From Stutzerimonas stutzeri (lineage in GTDB: Bacteria; Pseudomonadota; Gammaproteobacteria; Pseudomonadales; Pseudomonadaceae), in contig NZ_JAGQFP010000002.1 of assembly GCF_019090095.1 (NCBI RefSeq), positions 1,178,001 through 1,242,000 of the forward strand: a stretch of DNA of 64,000 nt, given 5' to 3'. The notes beneath the pieces were generated by a model. The model saw only the letters and a list, made by a program, of their open reading frames with translations, did no database searches and was not told where the DNA came from. Within the stretch, counting starts at the first letter, position 1. Each line of letters begins with the position of its first letter. Below are positions 27,222 through 39,995 of the stretch, in pieces. The position numbers were made by a program, and so were the translations under genes.

Positions 27222-27530
27222 TCAGTTGCTGGCGCCTGAGCCAGTGCCGGCCGAGCCGGTGCTGCCGGTGCTGCCTGGGCCTTCGAGTTTCTGCAGCGCC
27301 TTGGTCGATTGCGCGATGCAGGTTTCGGTATCGCCGGATTGCTTGGCGTCGCGGGCCTTCTGGATCAGATCCTGGATTTCATCGCGAGCAGGGTCGCCCA
27401 GGGTGGCCTTGTTGGTGGCCATGTTGTCTTCGATCTCCTGCAGGTTGAGCTGGCAGAGATCCTTGTCAGCAGCGAACACGGCGGGACTGGCAATCAGGGC
27501 GGCTGCGGCAAGTAGGGCAAATTTCTTCAT
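27222..27530 (-). CDS. small secreted protein with two cysteines, unknown function
   Basis: A 102-residue protein with a clear signal peptide (MKKFALLAAAALIASPAVFA). The mature part is mostly predicted helix with one Cys near each end (DLCQLNLQEIEDN and DTETCIAQSTKALQKL), spaced as if to form one disulfide. A Gly/Ser/Thr-rich tail follows. GGAGGATCTC gives a strong ribosome site for the ATG at 27530. It lies between the tmRNA and the lactate operon and looks like a single-gene unit. I do not recognise the family. Confidence 0.75.
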   Translation of the reverse strand: MKKFALLAAAALIASPAVFAADKDLCQLNLQEIEDNMATNKATLGDPARDEIQDLIQKARDAKQSGDTETCIAQSTKALQKLEGPGSTGSTGSAGTGSGASN

Positions 27531-27693
27531 GAGATCCTCCAGGGAGTTGACTTCCCGGCGGGCCTGCCAATGCGGCTGTTGCGCGGCGGCGCCGAGGCGA
27601 ATCGAGCCTCTGTGACTGCTGGGCTCATAGATTCGGACTGCGGCTGCGCTCGAGCGTTTCATCGGTACGACCAGGCGTGCCCCGGGCTACCCC

Positions 27694-30528
<2,835 letters not shown>

Positions 30529-30595
30529 GTCAGGCTCCGGAAGGGAAGGCGGGCCGCGCGGGCAGGTCGCGCGGCCTGTTCAGGGGCGGCGGGGC

Positions 30596-31765
30596 TCAGT
30601 CGACGTGGCGAGTGGTCTGGTACTGGTCGATCTCGCGGACCAGCGAGTCGGTGGTGATCTCGCTGATCGACTTGGCACCGGTAAGGACCATGGCCACGCG
30701 CATTTCCTTCTCGATCAGGTCGAGCAGGTTGCTGACTCCGGCTTCGCCGTCCGCGGCCAGGGCGTAGGCGAAGGCGCGGCCGAGCATGACGGTGTCTGCA
30801 CCGAGGGCGATCATGCGGACCACATCCAGGCCATTGCGGATTCCGGAGTCGGCGAGGATCTTCAGATCGCCCTTGACCGCGTCGGCGATCGCCGGCATGG
30901 CGCGTGCGCTGGACAGCACGCCGTCGAGCTGACGGCCGCCGTGGTTGGAGACGATGATGCCGTCCGCGCCGAAGGTCACGGCGTCGCGGGCATCATCGGC
31001 ATCGAGGATGCCCTTGATCACCATCGGGCCATCCCAGAATTCGCGGATCCATTCCAGGTCCTTCCAGGAAATCGACGGATCGAAATTGGCCGCGAGCCAG
31101 CCGATGTAGTCTTCCAGGCCGGTGGTATGCCCGCGGTAGGTGGTGATGTTGCCGAGGTCGTGCGGCTTGCCGTGCAGCCCCACGTCCCAGGCCCAGAAGG
31201 GGTGCGTCATGGCCTGCAAAATGCGCCGGATATTGGCGTTGGGGCCACTCATGCCGGAGTGCGCGTCGCGATAGCGGGCGCCGGGGGTGGGCATGTCAAC
31301 GGTGAAGACCAGGGTGGACACGCCGGCGGCCTTGGCCCGCTCCAGCGCGTTCTTCATGAAGCCGCGGTCTTTGAGCACATAGAGCTGGAACCACATGGGC
31401 CGCTTGATCGTCGGTGCCACTTCCTCGATCGGGCAGACCGAAACGGTGGACAGGGTGAAGGGAATCCCTTTCTTGTCGGCGGCGCGTGCGGCCTGGACTT
31501 CACCGCGACGGGCGAGCATGCCGGTCAGGCCGACCGGTGCCAGCGCCACTGGCATCGACAAGGTTTCGCCGAACAGCTGGGTTTCCAGGCTGAGCTCGGA
31601 CATGTTGCGCAGCACACGTTGACGCAGGGCGATGCCGGCCAGGTCCTCGACGTTGCGCCGCAATGTGTACTCGGCGTAGGCACCCCCGTCCACGTAGTGA
31701 AACAGGAAAGGCGGCAGTTTGCGTTTCGCGGCAGCGCGGTAATCCGTAGAGGCAGAGATGATCAT
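30596..31765 (-). CDS. lldD: L-lactate dehydrogenase (quinone-linked, FMN)
   Basis: A 389-residue FMN-dependent alpha-hydroxy-acid dehydrogenase that converts L-lactate to pyruvate at the inner membrane. Hallmarks are the [15 protein letters not shown] start region, [15 protein letters not shown], the FMN-binding QLYVLKDRG, and the catalytic His/Arg in [10 protein letters not shown] (about 273-282). Length matches LldD. It is the middle gene of the lactate operon, 165 nt after lldP. LldR control is inferred from the operators at 33741-33894. Confidence 0.97.
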   Translation of the reverse strand: MIISASTDYRAAAKRKLPPFLFHYVDGGAYAEYTLRRNVEDLAGIALRQRVLRNMSELSLETQLFGETLSMPVALAPVGLTGMLARRGEVQAARAADKKGIPFTLSTVSVCPIEEVAPTIKRPMWFQLYVLKDRGFMKNALERAKAAGVSTLVFTVDMPTPGARYRDAHSGMSGPNANIRRILQAMTHPFWAWDVGLHGKPHDLGNITTYRGHTTGLEDYIGWLAANFDPSISWKDLEWIREFWDGPMVIKGILDADDARDAVTFGADGIIVSNHGGRQLDGVLSSARAMPAIADAVKGDLKILADSGIRNGLDVVRMIALGADTVMLGRAFAYALAADGEAGVSNLLDLIEKEMRVAMVLTGAKSISEITTDSLVREIDQYQTTRHVD

Positions 31766-31930
31766 CGTGTGTTCTCACCGAGTGAAACGAGGTAGGTCTC
31801 GTGGTGCTCTCGTCGTCGACGAAGGCTCGATTGCGATCAGGCACTTCGCGATGTGGCGGTGTGCGTGCGATCGCGGCGATTCCAGACGCCTGCGCCCCGA
31901 GCGCGATCGGGGCGAAGGTCGTGCTTTACA

Positions 31931-33625
31931 TCAGACGCCGACCAGGGGGTCCGTCACGCCAATCAGGTAGATCGCGATCATGCCGATCAGACCTGTGAAG
32001 AGGACGTAGTACAGGGTAGGCCAAACGGTCTTGCGCAGGGTGATGCCTTCGCGGCCGAGCAGGCCGACGGTGGCGGAGGCCGCGACCACGTTGTGGATCG
32101 CGACCATGTTCCCCGCGGCGGCGCCAACGGCCTGGATCGCAACGATCATCGCCCCGGAGATGCCCAGCGACTGCGCGACGCCGAATTGGAACTGGCTGAA
32201 CATCATGTTGCTGACCGTGTTGGACCCCGCCAGGAACGCACCCAGTGCGCCCACGGATGGCGCCAGCAGCGGATAGATGCCGCCTACGCTGTCCGCGACG
32301 TAGCGCGCCATGGCGATCGGCATGCTGGGCAGGTCACCGGCGTTGACCCCGGAGTTGATCAGAATGCGCACCATTGGCACGGTGAACAGCAGAACGAAGC
32401 CGGCGCTGAGCAGAACGCTGCTGGATTCCTTGACCGCCGCTTTCAGTTCACCGGCGCGCATGCCGTGCATGAAGAAGGTGATCAGCACCACCGCCACCAG
32501 GATCCCGCCCGGCAGGTAGAGCGGCTCGATGCTGGCGCTGACGCCGGTCTCGCCGAGGATGTTGGCGAAGGCGATGGAAACGGATTTCAGCGCGGCAGTG
32601 ACCTGCGGGAATACGCGGCTGATGACCAGGATCGCGCCCACCAGAACGTAGGGCAGCCAGGCGCGCAAGGCGCTCATCGGGCGTGCCGCGAGCTCGTCGA
32701 GTTTCATCTCGATGGTCCCGATCCACTCGGCGGGCCAGTCTTTTGCGTCGGCGAAGTCCCAGGTGGTTTTCGGAACCAGGAACTTGAAGCGAGCCGCCGT
32801 GGTGACGATGGCCAGGCCGACCAGGCCGCCTAGCAGCGACGGGAATTCAGGCCCAAGGAAGATGCCAGTGGCCACGTAGGGCAGGGTAAAGGCCAGGCCC
32901 GCGAAGAGCGCGAACGGCAGCACCTCGAGTCCGGCTTTCCAGCTTTTTTCCTTGCCGAAGAAGCGCGTGAGCATCATCACCATGACCAGCGGCATGACGG
33001 TGCCGACGATGGCGTGGGTGATGGCTACGCTGCTGGTGATCTGCTGAAGGAAGATCGGCCAGCTGGAGCCCTGGGCGGTCAGCTGCGCGCCCAGAGTGGC
33101 GGTATCGAGGCCGCTGTTCACGCCGACGACAATCGGGGTGCCGACCGCGCCGAACGACACCGGGGTGCTTTGCACCAGCATGCCCATCAGCACTGCGGCC
33201 ATGGCCGGGAAGCCGACCGCGACCAGTAGCGGCGCGGCGATGGCGGCTGGGGTGCCGAAGCCGGACGCGCCCTCGATGAAGCAGCCGAACAGCCAGGCGA
33301 TGATGATTGCCTGAATCCGGCGGTCAGGGCTGATGGTCGTGAATCCCGCGCGGATGGCGGTGATGCCGCCGGAGTGCTTGAGGGTATTCAGCAGCAGGAT
33401 CGCACCGAAGATGATCCAGAGCAGCCCGAGGGTGATGACCAGGCCCTGCAGGGTCGAGGCGATGATGCGGGTCACGCTCATGTCCCAGACGAACAGGCCA
33501 ATGGCGGCCGTGAACAGGAATACCACCGGCATGGCGCGACTGGCGGGCCAGCGCAGGCCGATCAACAGTACCGCGGCGAGCAGGATGGGGGTGAAGGCAA
33601 ACAGGGCGAGCAGTCCGTTAGACAT
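31931..33625 (-). CDS. lldP: L-lactate permease
   Basis: A 564-residue membrane protein of the lactate permease family, with about 12-14 hydrophobic helices. The conserved [21 protein letters not shown] segment is near 134-154. It imports lactate (and probably glycolate) with protons. It is first in the lldP-lldD-dld operon. The ATG at 33625 ([16 protein letters not shown]) follows GGGAG; a longer frame to 33688 adds a non-membrane stretch and is rejected. An LldR-type operator lies about 115 nt upstream. Confidence 0.96.
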   Translation of the reverse strand: MSNGLLALFAFTPILLAAVLLIGLRWPASRAMPVVFLFTAAIGLFVWDMSVTRIIASTLQGLVITLGLLWIIFGAILLLNTLKHSGGITAIRAGFTTISPDRRIQAIIIAWLFGCFIEGASGFGTPAAIAAPLLVAVGFPAMAAVLMGMLVQSTPVSFGAVGTPIVVGVNSGLDTATLGAQLTAQGSSWPIFLQQITSSVAITHAIVGTVMPLVMVMMLTRFFGKEKSWKAGLEVLPFALFAGLAFTLPYVATGIFLGPEFPSLLGGLVGLAIVTTAARFKFLVPKTTWDFADAKDWPAEWIGTIEMKLDELAARPMSALRAWLPYVLVGAILVISRVFPQVTAALKSVSIAFANILGETGVSASIEPLYLPGGILVAVVLITFFMHGMRAGELKAAVKESSSVLLSAGFVLLFTVPMVRILINSGVNAGDLPSMPIAMARYVADSVGGIYPLLAPSVGALGAFLAGSNTVSNMMFSQFQFGVAQSLGISGAMIVAIQAVGAAAGNMVAIHNVVAASATVGLLGREGITLRKTVWPTLYYVLFTGLIGMIAIYLIGVTDPLVGV

Positions 33626-33740
33626 CTCAGGCTCCCATGGTCGAGGTGTGCGAATGGGAATCCGGGCGGACCGGCGATGGGCAGACAACTGGAGACCGCA
33701 TTAAGTAGTCCTCTTCTTGTTGGATGCTCTTTCTTGTAAA

Positions 33741-33755
33741 GTGGTAATACCAATT
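33741..33755. promoter_or_regulatory. LldR-type operator O1 (lldP side)
   Basis: GTGGTAATACCAATT contains the palindrome TGGTA-A-TACCA, the TGGTnnnACCA form used by FadR-family (FCD) regulators. It lies upstream of lldP, and a near-identical site sits in front of lldR. Confidence 0.75.
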
Positions 33756-33879
33756 TACAGAAGAGTCCGGCCAGCGTAAGAGCTCCGCTGTGGTGCGTCA
33801 ATTAGGAAGCTATAGACTTTGGTCGCAAAAGCCGTTGTTGCGGCGGCGGCAGCCTCTGGCTACGCTGAGCGCCAGGCCA

Positions 33880-33894
33880 GTGGTAAAACCAATT
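33880..33894. promoter_or_regulatory. LldR-type operator O2 (lldR side)
   Basis: GTGGTAAAACCAATT differs from O1 at one base of 15. It ends 10 nt before the lldR ATG, so bound repressor would block lldR expression itself. The centres of O1 and O2 are 139 bp apart. Confidence 0.75.
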
Positions 33895-33904
33895 GCGGGG
33901 TGTC

Positions 33905-34693
33905 ATGGAAGTGGGAGTGGTGCGTCAGCGAAGGCTGGCCGATAACATCGTCGAGCAACTGGAAACGATGATTCTTGAAGGAACCCTCAAGGCGGGCGAG
34001 CGGCTCCCTGCTGAGCGTGTCCTGGCTGAGCAGTTCGGCGTTTCGCGCCCTTCGTTGCGTGAGGCGATTCAGAAGTTGGCGGCCAAGGGCTTACTGGTGA
34101 GTCGTCATGGCGGCGGGAATTTTGTCGCCGAATCGCTCGGTTCTACCTTCAGCGATCCGTTGCTGCATCTTCTGGAAAATAACGCCGATGCGCAGCGCGA
34201 TCTTCTGGAGTTTCGCCACACGCTCGAGGGTAGCTGCGCTTTCTACGCGGCACAGCGTGCCACTGAGCTCGATCAGCGGCGTCTCGGCGAAGCGTTTGCG
34301 GCGTTGCAGGATTGCTATGCGCGGGAGGGCACGGTCACCCGCGCCGAAGAAGGGGCTGCCGATGCACGTTTTCACCTGGCGATTGCCGAGGCCAGCCACA
34401 ATGCGGTGCTGCTGCATACCATCCGCGGCCTGTTCGACCTGCTCAAACGCAACGTGGTGACCAACATCGGCGGTATGTACGCGCTGCGCAACGAGACTCG
34501 CGACATGCTCATGCGCCAGCATCAGGAATTGTATGACGCGATCATCGAGCGCAGGGCAAATGACGCCCGCGAGGTGATTCACCGGCATATCAGTTATGTA
34601 CAGGAAGTGCTGGCAGAGGGGCAGCAGGAGGCGCAGCGTTTGGCGCGGGCGCAGCGGCGTCAGGGGCGGTCGGAAAAAAATCTGGAGGGTTGA
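33905..34693 (+). CDS. lldR: lactate-responsive GntR/FCD regulator
   Basis: A 262-residue FadR-subfamily regulator. The winged helix is at about 12-75 (ERLPAERVLAEQFGVSRPSLREAIQKLAAKGLLVSRHGGG), and the FCD ligand domain at about 95-235 carries the metal-ligand histidines (ADARFHLAIAEASHN, HRHISY). It should repress lldP-lldD-dld until lactate binds. It is divergent from lldP, and two TGGTnnnACCA operators lie in the gap. The ATG at 33905 is used; a TTG four codons earlier falls inside O2. Confidence 0.94.
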   Translation: MEVGVVRQRRLADNIVEQLETMILEGTLKAGERLPAERVLAEQFGVSRPSLREAIQKLAAKGLLVSRHGGGNFVAESLGSTFSDPLLHLLENNADAQRDLLEFRHTLEGSCAFYAAQRATELDQRRLGEAFAALQDCYAREGTVTRAEEGAADARFHLAIAEASHNAVLLHTIRGLFDLLKRNVVTNIGGMYALRNETRDMLMRQHQELYDAIIERRANDAREVIHRHISYVQEVLAEGQQEAQRLARAQRRQGRSEKNLEG

Positions 34694-34764
34694 TGCGGTT
34701 GCCAGCAGCCGCTTGAAGGCCAGTTATCGGGGCGGGGCAGGCCCGCCCGGTGACGCGACAAGGC

Positions 34765-35247
34765 TCAGTCTTCCTTGCCTTTGGTGCGCATGGCGCGCTG
34801 TATCTCGCGGTCGGAGTCGCGCTCTTTCTCGGTATGGCGCTTGTCGTATTCTTTTTTACCCTTGCCCAGTGCGATGTCGCACTTGATCAGGTGCTTCTTC
34901 CAATAAAGCGACAAGGCGACGCAAGCGTAGCCCTTCTGCTGTACGGCGCCGAACAGCTTGCCCAGCTCGCGCTTGTTCAGCAGCAGTTTGCGGGTGCGCG
35001 TAGGGTCCGCCACCACGTGGGTGCTGGCGGCCGTCAGTGGCGTGATGTGGCAGCCCATCAACCAGGCTTCGCCGTCCTTGAGCAGGACATAGCTGTCTAC
35101 CAGTTGGGCCTTGCCGGCCCGCAGGCTTTTGACTTCCCAGCCGGCCAGCACGAGGCCCGCCTCGAATTTCTGTTCGACGAAATAGTCGTGTAGCGCCTTC
35201 TTGTTCAGCGCGATGGTCCCGGGGGACTGTTTCTTCTGTTTGGCCAT
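34765..35247 (-). CDS. smpB: SsrA-binding protein SmpB
   Basis: A 160-residue SmpB, the tmRNA partner that brings SsrA to stalled ribosomes. Family blocks are visible: [40 protein letters not shown] (about 15-54), [14 protein letters not shown], and a basic C-terminal tail ([24 protein letters not shown]) that enters the mRNA channel. The ATG at 35247 ([12 protein letters not shown]) is the family start; the longer frame has no support. It converges on lldR. Confidence 0.97.
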   Translation of the reverse strand: MAKQKKQSPGTIALNKKALHDYFVEQKFEAGLVLAGWEVKSLRAGKAQLVDSYVLLKDGEAWLMGCHITPLTAASTHVVADPTRTRKLLLNKRELGKLFGAVQQKGYACVALSLYWKKHLIKCDIALGKGKKEYDKRHTEKERDSDREIQRAMRTKGKED

Positions 35248-35475
35248 AGGCTGCGCATTATAGGGAGTCCCGCTGCGGCTGGCGATAAGCAGCACGCTGC
35301 GACGGTGTGAAACTTGAGGGGGAAACGCTAATCCCTGACAATGTGCCATCTTTACGCTTGTTCAACTTGGGAGCGGCTCCCTGACGGAACCTGCGTGACC
35401 ACGCTTGCTCTCGGTGAGCTGTAATCGGCTGCGATCATGATCATCGATGGTCGAACGACGAAGTAGAAGGTTCGA

Positions 35476-35910
35476 ATGACGACGCATATTCAACGCTCGG
35501 CGCTGCTCCCTTATCCGGCGCAGGCTTTGTTCGACATGGTCAACGATGTCGCCAGCTATCCCCAGTTTCTGCCGTGGTGCTCGGCAACCGAGGTCATCGC
35601 CAGTAGCGACACCCAGATGCAGGCCAGTATGACCGTGGCGAAGGCGGGCATCAGCCAGCGCTTTCTCACGCGCAACGAGCTACAACCGGGCAAGCGCATC
35701 GAGATGACGCTGGAAGAGGGGCCGTTCAGTCATCTGCACGGCATCTGGGAATTCAAGGCGCTGGGCGAGAAGGCCTGCAAGATCAGCCTTGATCTGACGT
35801 TCGACTACGCCGGGCCATTGGTCAGGGCGACACTCGGGCCGCTATTCAACCAGGCTGCCAATACCCTGGTCGACGCGTTCTGCGACAGGGCGAAACAGCT
35901 GTATGGATAA
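35476..35910 (+). CDS. ratA: RatA, START/SRPBCC-domain protein
   Basis: A 144-residue SRPBCC-fold protein (MTTHIQRSALLPYPAQALFDMVNDVASYPQFLPWC). In E. coli the homologue is described as a ribosome-association toxin that blocks 70S formation; related mitochondrial Coq10 proteins bind ubiquinone, so the true role is debated. The last 8 nt overlap the ratB start, so the two are translationally coupled. It is divergent from smpB. Confidence 0.93.
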   Translation: MTTHIQRSALLPYPAQALFDMVNDVASYPQFLPWCSATEVIASSDTQMQASMTVAKAGISQRFLTRNELQPGKRIEMTLEEGPFSHLHGIWEFKALGEKACKISLDLTFDYAGPLVRATLGPLFNQAANTLVDAFCDRAKQLYG

Positions 35911-36223
35911 TCCGGTAATCGCTATAGAAGTGGTCTACGCCTTAGCCGACAAGCAGAAGCTGCTGCGCCTGACCGTGCCGCAGGGTACGACGGTGCGGGA
36001 GGCGGCGCTGCGTTCGGGGATGGATCGTTTCTTTCCGGGGTTGGATCTTGCTGGCTCGCCGCTCGGCATCTTTGGTAAGGCGGTACCCAAGCCGGATGAG
36101 CGCGTGCTGGAGGAGGGTGAGCGGGTCGAGATTTATCGGCCGTTGATTGCCGATCCAAAGGAAGTGCGCAAGCAGCGTGCGGCGAAGGCGGCGCAGAACA
36201 AGGGTGGCGGCGCGAGCGCCTAG
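35903..36223 (+). CDS. ratB: RnfH-family ubiquitin-like protein
   Basis: A 106-residue protein of the RnfH/UPF0125 family with a beta-grasp fold (IAIEVVYALADKQKLLRLTVPQGTTVREAAL, GIFGKAVPKPDERVLEEGERVEIYRPLIADPKEVRKQRA). Its biochemical role is not settled. It overlaps ratA by 8 nt and is followed by a bidirectional terminator. Confidence 0.93.
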   Translation: MDNPVIAIEVVYALADKQKLLRLTVPQGTTVREAALRSGMDRFFPGLDLAGSPLGIFGKAVPKPDERVLEEGERVEIYRPLIADPKEVRKQRAAKAAQNKGGGASA

Positions 36224-36238
36224 CGCTGAGCACCTATG

Positions 36239-36266
36239 AAAAAGCCCGGCATGCCGGGCTTTTTTT
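36239..36266. terminator. bidirectional terminator between ratB and bamE
   Basis: AAAAAGCCCGG-CATG-CCGGGCTTTTT with a further T run. The symmetric A and T tracts let it stop both convergent genes, whose stops flank it at 36223 and 36280. Confidence 0.92.
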
Positions 36267-36279
36267 CGTCCAGCTGGAT

Positions 36280-36783
36280 TCAGTCGGTTTCCAGTGCGCC
36301 TGGTGTCGGGACCGGTACCGGCTCGGCGGCGTCGACGTCGCGCTGGATCTGCTCGAGCAGCGAGCCAGGTTCCGCGGGTTCCGGCTCGATGCGGGCCGGA
36401 GCCTCGGGCGCGGGGCGGTCGGTGCCGAGGATCGCCTCGTCACGGCTGACGCCTGGCTTGAAGTCGCCAGCCAGGCCAGCCAGCTGGTCGTTGGCATTGA
36501 ACACCAGGCTGACGCGTTCTTGCTGGCGCTGGGTGCCGCCCGGTTGAATGCTGTAGAGGTAATCCCAGCGGTTGGCGTGGAAGGTGTCGGTAATCAGCGG
36601 ACTACCCATGATAAACCGTACTTGCGAACGGGTCATTCCTGGGCGCAACTGGTCTATCATGTCCTGCGTAACGACATTGCCCTGTTGAATATCGACCTTG
36701 TAAACCCCGGGGAATGAACAACCGGCGAGTGCGAACAGGCCCACGAGTGTGAGACTGGACAGCATGAGCTTGGTGTTTTGCAT
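36280..36783 (-). CDS. bamE: outer-membrane assembly lipoprotein BamE
   Basis: A 167-residue lipoprotein (SmpA/OmlA). The lipobox is LAGC with the lipidated Cys at 22 and Ser at +2, so it is sorted to the outer membrane. The BamE core is present: [43 protein letters not shown] (about 35-77). It is a subunit of the BAM complex that inserts beta-barrel proteins. An extended Pro/Glu-rich C-terminal tail (about 120-167) is longer than in E. coli, as I recall for pseudomonads. It is divergent from fur. Confidence 0.95.
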   Translation of the reverse strand: MQNTKLMLSSLTLVGLFALAGCSFPGVYKVDIQQGNVVTQDMIDQLRPGMTRSQVRFIMGSPLITDTFHANRWDYLYSIQPGGTQRQQERVSLVFNANDQLAGLAGDFKPGVSRDEAILGTDRPAPEAPARIEPEPAEPGSLLEQIQRDVDAAEPVPVPTPGALETD

Positions 36784-36876
36784 CGGTAGGTGACTTCCAC
36801 TATCTTGGCTGGGCAAAGCCCGGATCATACCCGTATTGAAGGAGGCTGCGAAACAGCAGCAGCGAGAAAGCCAACC

Positions 36877-37284
36877 ATGGTAGAAAATAGCGAACTACGC
36901 AAAGCTGGCCTCAAGGTAACCCTGCCGCGGGTCAAGATCCTGCAAATGCTGGACACCACCGATCAGCGCCACATGAGCGCCGAGGATGTCTATAAGGCAT
37001 TGATGGAGGCCGGTGAAGATGTCGGTCTGGCGACGGTTTATCGGGTATTGACCCAGTTCGAGGCGGCCGGGCTGGTGGTTCGGCACAATTTCGACGGCGG
37101 CCACGCGGTATTCGAGCTGGCCGATGGGGGGCATCATGATCATATGGTGTGCGTCGATAGCGGCGACGTCATCGAGTTCTTCGATCCTGAGATCGAGAAG
37201 CTGCAAAAGGAAATCGTCAAGCGTCACGGCTACGAATTGGTCGACCATAACCTAGTGCTTTACGTCCGCAAGAAGGCGGACTAA
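36877..37284 (+). CDS. fur: ferric uptake regulator Fur
   Basis: A 135-residue Fur protein, the Fe(II)-dependent repressor of iron uptake. The winged helix is at about 1-80 ([48 protein letters not shown]). The metal-binding dimer domain has [25 protein letters not shown]. Only one Cys is visible in that domain (MVCVD), where E. coli Fur has a CxxC pair; this single-Cys form is usual for Pseudomonas. The ATG at 36877 gives the standard [15 protein letters not shown] start. Confidence 0.97.
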   Translation: MVENSELRKAGLKVTLPRVKILQMLDTTDQRHMSAEDVYKALMEAGEDVGLATVYRVLTQFEAAGLVVRHNFDGGHAVFELADGGHHDHMVCVDSGDVIEFFDPEIEKLQKEIVKRHGYELVDHNLVLYVRKKAD

Positions 37285-37323
37285 GCCCTACGCAGCGAGG
37301 CGGTGATGCCGCCTCGGTTGACG

Positions 37324-37353
37324 AACCCCGCCACCTGGCGGGGTTTTGTTTTT
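37324..37353 (+). terminator. Rho-independent terminator of fur
   Basis: AACCCCGCC-ACCT-GGCGGGGTT followed by TTGTTTTT, 39 nt after the fur stop. The 9-bp stem with a T tract is a clear intrinsic terminator. Confidence 0.92.
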
Positions 37354-37513
37354 CTGCCCCGTGAACTGCGCCGGCCCCTGCTTCCCGTCTGCCATGGTCA
37401 CGGCAGCAGACGAGCGTCATGAGCGATACGTTCATGTCTTGAGCTGGCACGGCTACGCAACGTTTCTCCGTCTCGCAACCGTGGCGCCATGCCTCTATGC
37501 AGGCGCTACTGGC

Positions 37514-39190
37514 TCAGGAGGCTTGCGCCGATCCGATCATTTGTCTGGCGTGGGCCAGTGCCTGCTCTGTCAGATCGACGCCGCCGAGCATGCGTGCGAT
37601 CTCTTCGACGCGTTGGCTGTTATCCAGGGTAGCGACCGCCGTATGGGTTTCGTCGGTGCCGCGAGCCTTGTGCACGAACAAATGATGGTGCCCCTGCGCC
37701 GCGACCTGTGGCAGGTGCGTCACGGTCAGCACCTGGCCGCGTTCGCCGAGTCGACGCAGCAGCTGCCCGACAACCTCGGCGGTCGGTCCGCCGATGCCGA
37801 CGTCCACTTCGTCGAACACCAGCGTAGGGATGCGCGAGGTTTGCGCGGTAATGACCTGAATCGCCAGGCTGATACGCGACAGCTCGCCACCCGATGCCAC
37901 CTTCGCCAGCGGGCGCAGTGGCTGGCCAGGGTTGGCGCTGACCAGAAATTCCACCTGCTCCATGCCGTAGGGTGGGAATTCGCCTTCTGCGCTGGGCTTC
38001 AAGACGACGCTGAACTTGCCACCCGGCATGCCGAGTCGCTGAATCTCCGCTTCGACCGCAACGGCCAACGATTCGGCTGCTTGTTGGCGAGCGGCGCTCA
38101 ACTCTCCGGCTTTCTCCTTGTAGTGTCGCTCATAGGCGGCGAGCTCTTCGCCGAGCCGCTCCAGTGCGGTGTCGTCCGCGTTCAGGCCTTCCAGTTCTTC
38201 CAGTAGACGTTGTTGCAGTGCGGGTAGCTCCGGAGGTTGTACGCGATGTTTGCGCGCCAGCGTATAGATGCTGTCGAGGCGTTCTTCCAGGGCCTGCTGT
38301 CGTTGTGGGTCCGAGTCGAAATGATCGAGGAAACGATTGAGTTCTCCGACCGCTTCTTCGACCTGAATCTGCGCGCTGGATAACAGATTGACCGCCTCGC
38401 CCAGCGCGCCGGGCTGGTGCTGGAAGCCCGTCAGGCGCTGCAGGCTCGAGGTCAGTGCCGAAAGGACGTTGCCCGCATCGCTCTCGCTGCACAGGTCAAT
38501 CACCTGGCGACAGGCACCAAGCAGGTGTTCGGCGTTGGAGAGGTTCTTGTGCTCTTGCTCCAGCTGCTCGAGCTCATCCTCGCCCAGGGCGAGGGCCTCG
38601 AGTTCTTCCAGTTGATAACTCAGCAATTGATGGCGCGCACGCTGTTCATCGCTGCAGTTGCTCAGGCGCTCCAGGCTTTGCCGGGTCTGCCGCCAGCGCT
38701 GGGCGGCGAGCTGTACCTGGCGCGCGAGGTCCTGGCTGCCGCTGTATTCGTCGAGCAGACGGCGGTGGGTGTCCAGCTTGAGCAGCGACTGGTGCTCGTG
38801 CTGGCTGTGAATGTCGATCAGGAGCTCGCCCAGTGCCTTGAGGTCGCCCTGCGGGCAGGGCGTGCCATTGATATAGCCGCGCGAACGGCCTTCGGCGGTG
38901 ATCACGCGGCGAAGGATGCACGGCCCATCGTTGTTCAGATCGCGTTCGGCCAACCAGGCCTGCGCATCAGGTATGTCATCGAGGTCAAAGCTGGCGAGGA
39001 TATCGGCTTTGTCCGCACCGATACGGACCACGCTGCTGTCGGCGCGGTCGCCAAGCGTAAGGCCGAGGGCGTCCAGCATGATCGATTTGCCGGCGCCGGT
39101 TTCACCGCTGATCACGCTCATGCCGCGCTTAAGCTCGAGGTCGAGGTGTTCGACGATGGCGTAGTTGTGAACGGAGAGATGGACCAGCAT
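37514..39190 (-). CDS. recN: DNA repair protein RecN
   Basis: A 558-residue SMC-like ATPase for double-strand-break repair. Walker A is GETGAGKS (29-36). Two long coiled-coil arms flank the middle (about 150-390), and the signature plus Walker B lie near the C-terminus (VASGGELSRISLAIQVI, TLVFDEVDVGIGG). The start MLVHLSVHNYAIVEHLDLEL is the family N-terminus. A LexA-type box lies 20 nt upstream, so SOS induction is expected. Confidence 0.97.
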   Translation of the reverse strand: MLVHLSVHNYAIVEHLDLELKRGMSVISGETGAGKSIMLDALGLTLGDRADSSVVRIGADKADILASFDLDDIPDAQAWLAERDLNNDGPCILRRVITAEGRSRGYINGTPCPQGDLKALGELLIDIHSQHEHQSLLKLDTHRRLLDEYSGSQDLARQVQLAAQRWRQTRQSLERLSNCSDEQRARHQLLSYQLEELEALALGEDELEQLEQEHKNLSNAEHLLGACRQVIDLCSESDAGNVLSALTSSLQRLTGFQHQPGALGEAVNLLSSAQIQVEEAVGELNRFLDHFDSDPQRQQALEERLDSIYTLARKHRVQPPELPALQQRLLEELEGLNADDTALERLGEELAAYERHYKEKAGELSAARQQAAESLAVAVEAEIQRLGMPGGKFSVVLKPSAEGEFPPYGMEQVEFLVSANPGQPLRPLAKVASGGELSRISLAIQVITAQTSRIPTLVFDEVDVGIGGPTAEVVGQLLRRLGERGQVLTVTHLPQVAAQGHHHLFVHKARGTDETHTAVATLDNSQRVEEIARMLGGVDLTEQALAHARQMIGSAQAS

Positions 39191-39210
39191 GGCAGAGCTC
39201 CTGCGTCGTT

Positions 39211-39230
39211 GACTGGCTGTTTATACAGTG
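39211..39230 (-). promoter_or_regulatory. LexA (SOS) box upstream of recN
   Basis: On the minus strand: CACTGTATAAACAGCCAGTC. The left half ACTGTATA is perfect and the right half keeps CAGT. It resembles the asymmetric recN1 box of E. coli as I recall it. It sits about 20 nt before the recN ATG, over the likely -10 region. Confidence 0.78.
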
Positions 39231-39345
39231 CTTTCGGTGAGCGCTTCAAGCGCCAGTAGCTGGGCGGTGTGTAAACCAAACGGGCAGGTGGCGACGGGTT
39301 TTCGCGAGGCGGGGCGCAGGGCGTCGTCGAGAATGCCTGGCCGCC

Positions 39346-39373
39346 CTTGAAGGAAGATTTGCCGCCCCCATAT
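39346..39373 (+). promoter_or_regulatory. sigma-32 heat-shock promoter of grpE
   Basis: CTTGAA (39346-39351), 14-nt spacer, CCCCATAT (39366-39373). This matches the RpoH consensus (CTTGAA-N13-15-CCCCATnT) and lies 52 nt before the grpE ATG. Confidence 0.9.
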
Positions 39374-39425
39374 AGCGGCACAAGCGCGGGTCACTGCCCG
39401 CTGACGTATCGATGAGGAGGACCGC

Positions 39426-39995
39426 ATGGCCGACGAGCAGAACCTGGACAACCAGACCCCTGAAGAGAATGAGAATGCGCAAGCCGAGGTGGCCGAAGAC
39501 CTCGCTGCCCGGGTGCAGTCCCTCGAAGAGCAGCTCGCAGCGGCGCAGGACCAGTCGCTGCGCGTAGCCGCTGAGCTGCAGAACATCCGTCGCCGCGCCG
39601 AGCAGGACGTGGAAAAAGCGCACAAGTTCGCCCTCGAAAAATTCGCCGGTGATCTGTTGGCTGTCGCCGACAGCCTGGAGCGCGGGCTCGAGCTGTCGAA
39701 TCCGGACGACGAGGCGGTCAAGCCGATGCGCGAGGGCGTCGAGCTGACGCTGAAGTTGCTGCTCGATACCCTGGCGCGCCATCAGCTGGTGCCGGTCGAC
39801 CCGCAGGGCGAGCCCTTCAATCCTGAACATCATCAGGCGATGGCCATGGAGGAAAGCACCCATACCGAGCCTGGCAGCGTGCTCAAGGTATTTCAGAAGG
39901 GCTATCTGCTTAATGGTCGCCTGCTTCGTCCGGCGATGGTCGTGGTCAGCAAGGCGCCGGCAGAAACACCGCCTTCGATCGATGAGAAGGCTTGA
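39426..39995 (+). CDS. grpE: nucleotide exchange factor GrpE
   Basis: A 189-residue GrpE. The acidic N-terminus leads into a long coiled coil (about 25-90: [41 protein letters not shown]) and the beta domain (about 135-185: [27 protein letters not shown]). It releases ADP from DnaK. GAGGAG precedes the ATG. It is first in the grpE-dnaK-dnaJ cluster behind a sigma-32 promoter. A second sigma-32 promoter overlaps its stop codon. Confidence 0.97.
   Translation: MADEQNLDNQTPEENENAQAEVAEDLAARVQSLEEQLAAAQDQSLRVAAELQNIRRRAEQDVEKAHKFALEKFAGDLLAVADSLERGLELSNPDDEAVKPMREGVELTLKLLLDTLARHQLVPVDPQGEPFNPEHHQAMAMEESTHTEPGSVLKVFQKGYLLNGRLLRPAMVVVSKAPAETPPSIDEKA

Noticed and set aside
32946..33014. Mobile element or integrase around the lactate locus
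   Set aside because: No transposase, integrase, terminal repeat or target duplication was seen; gene order is that expected for pseudomonads.
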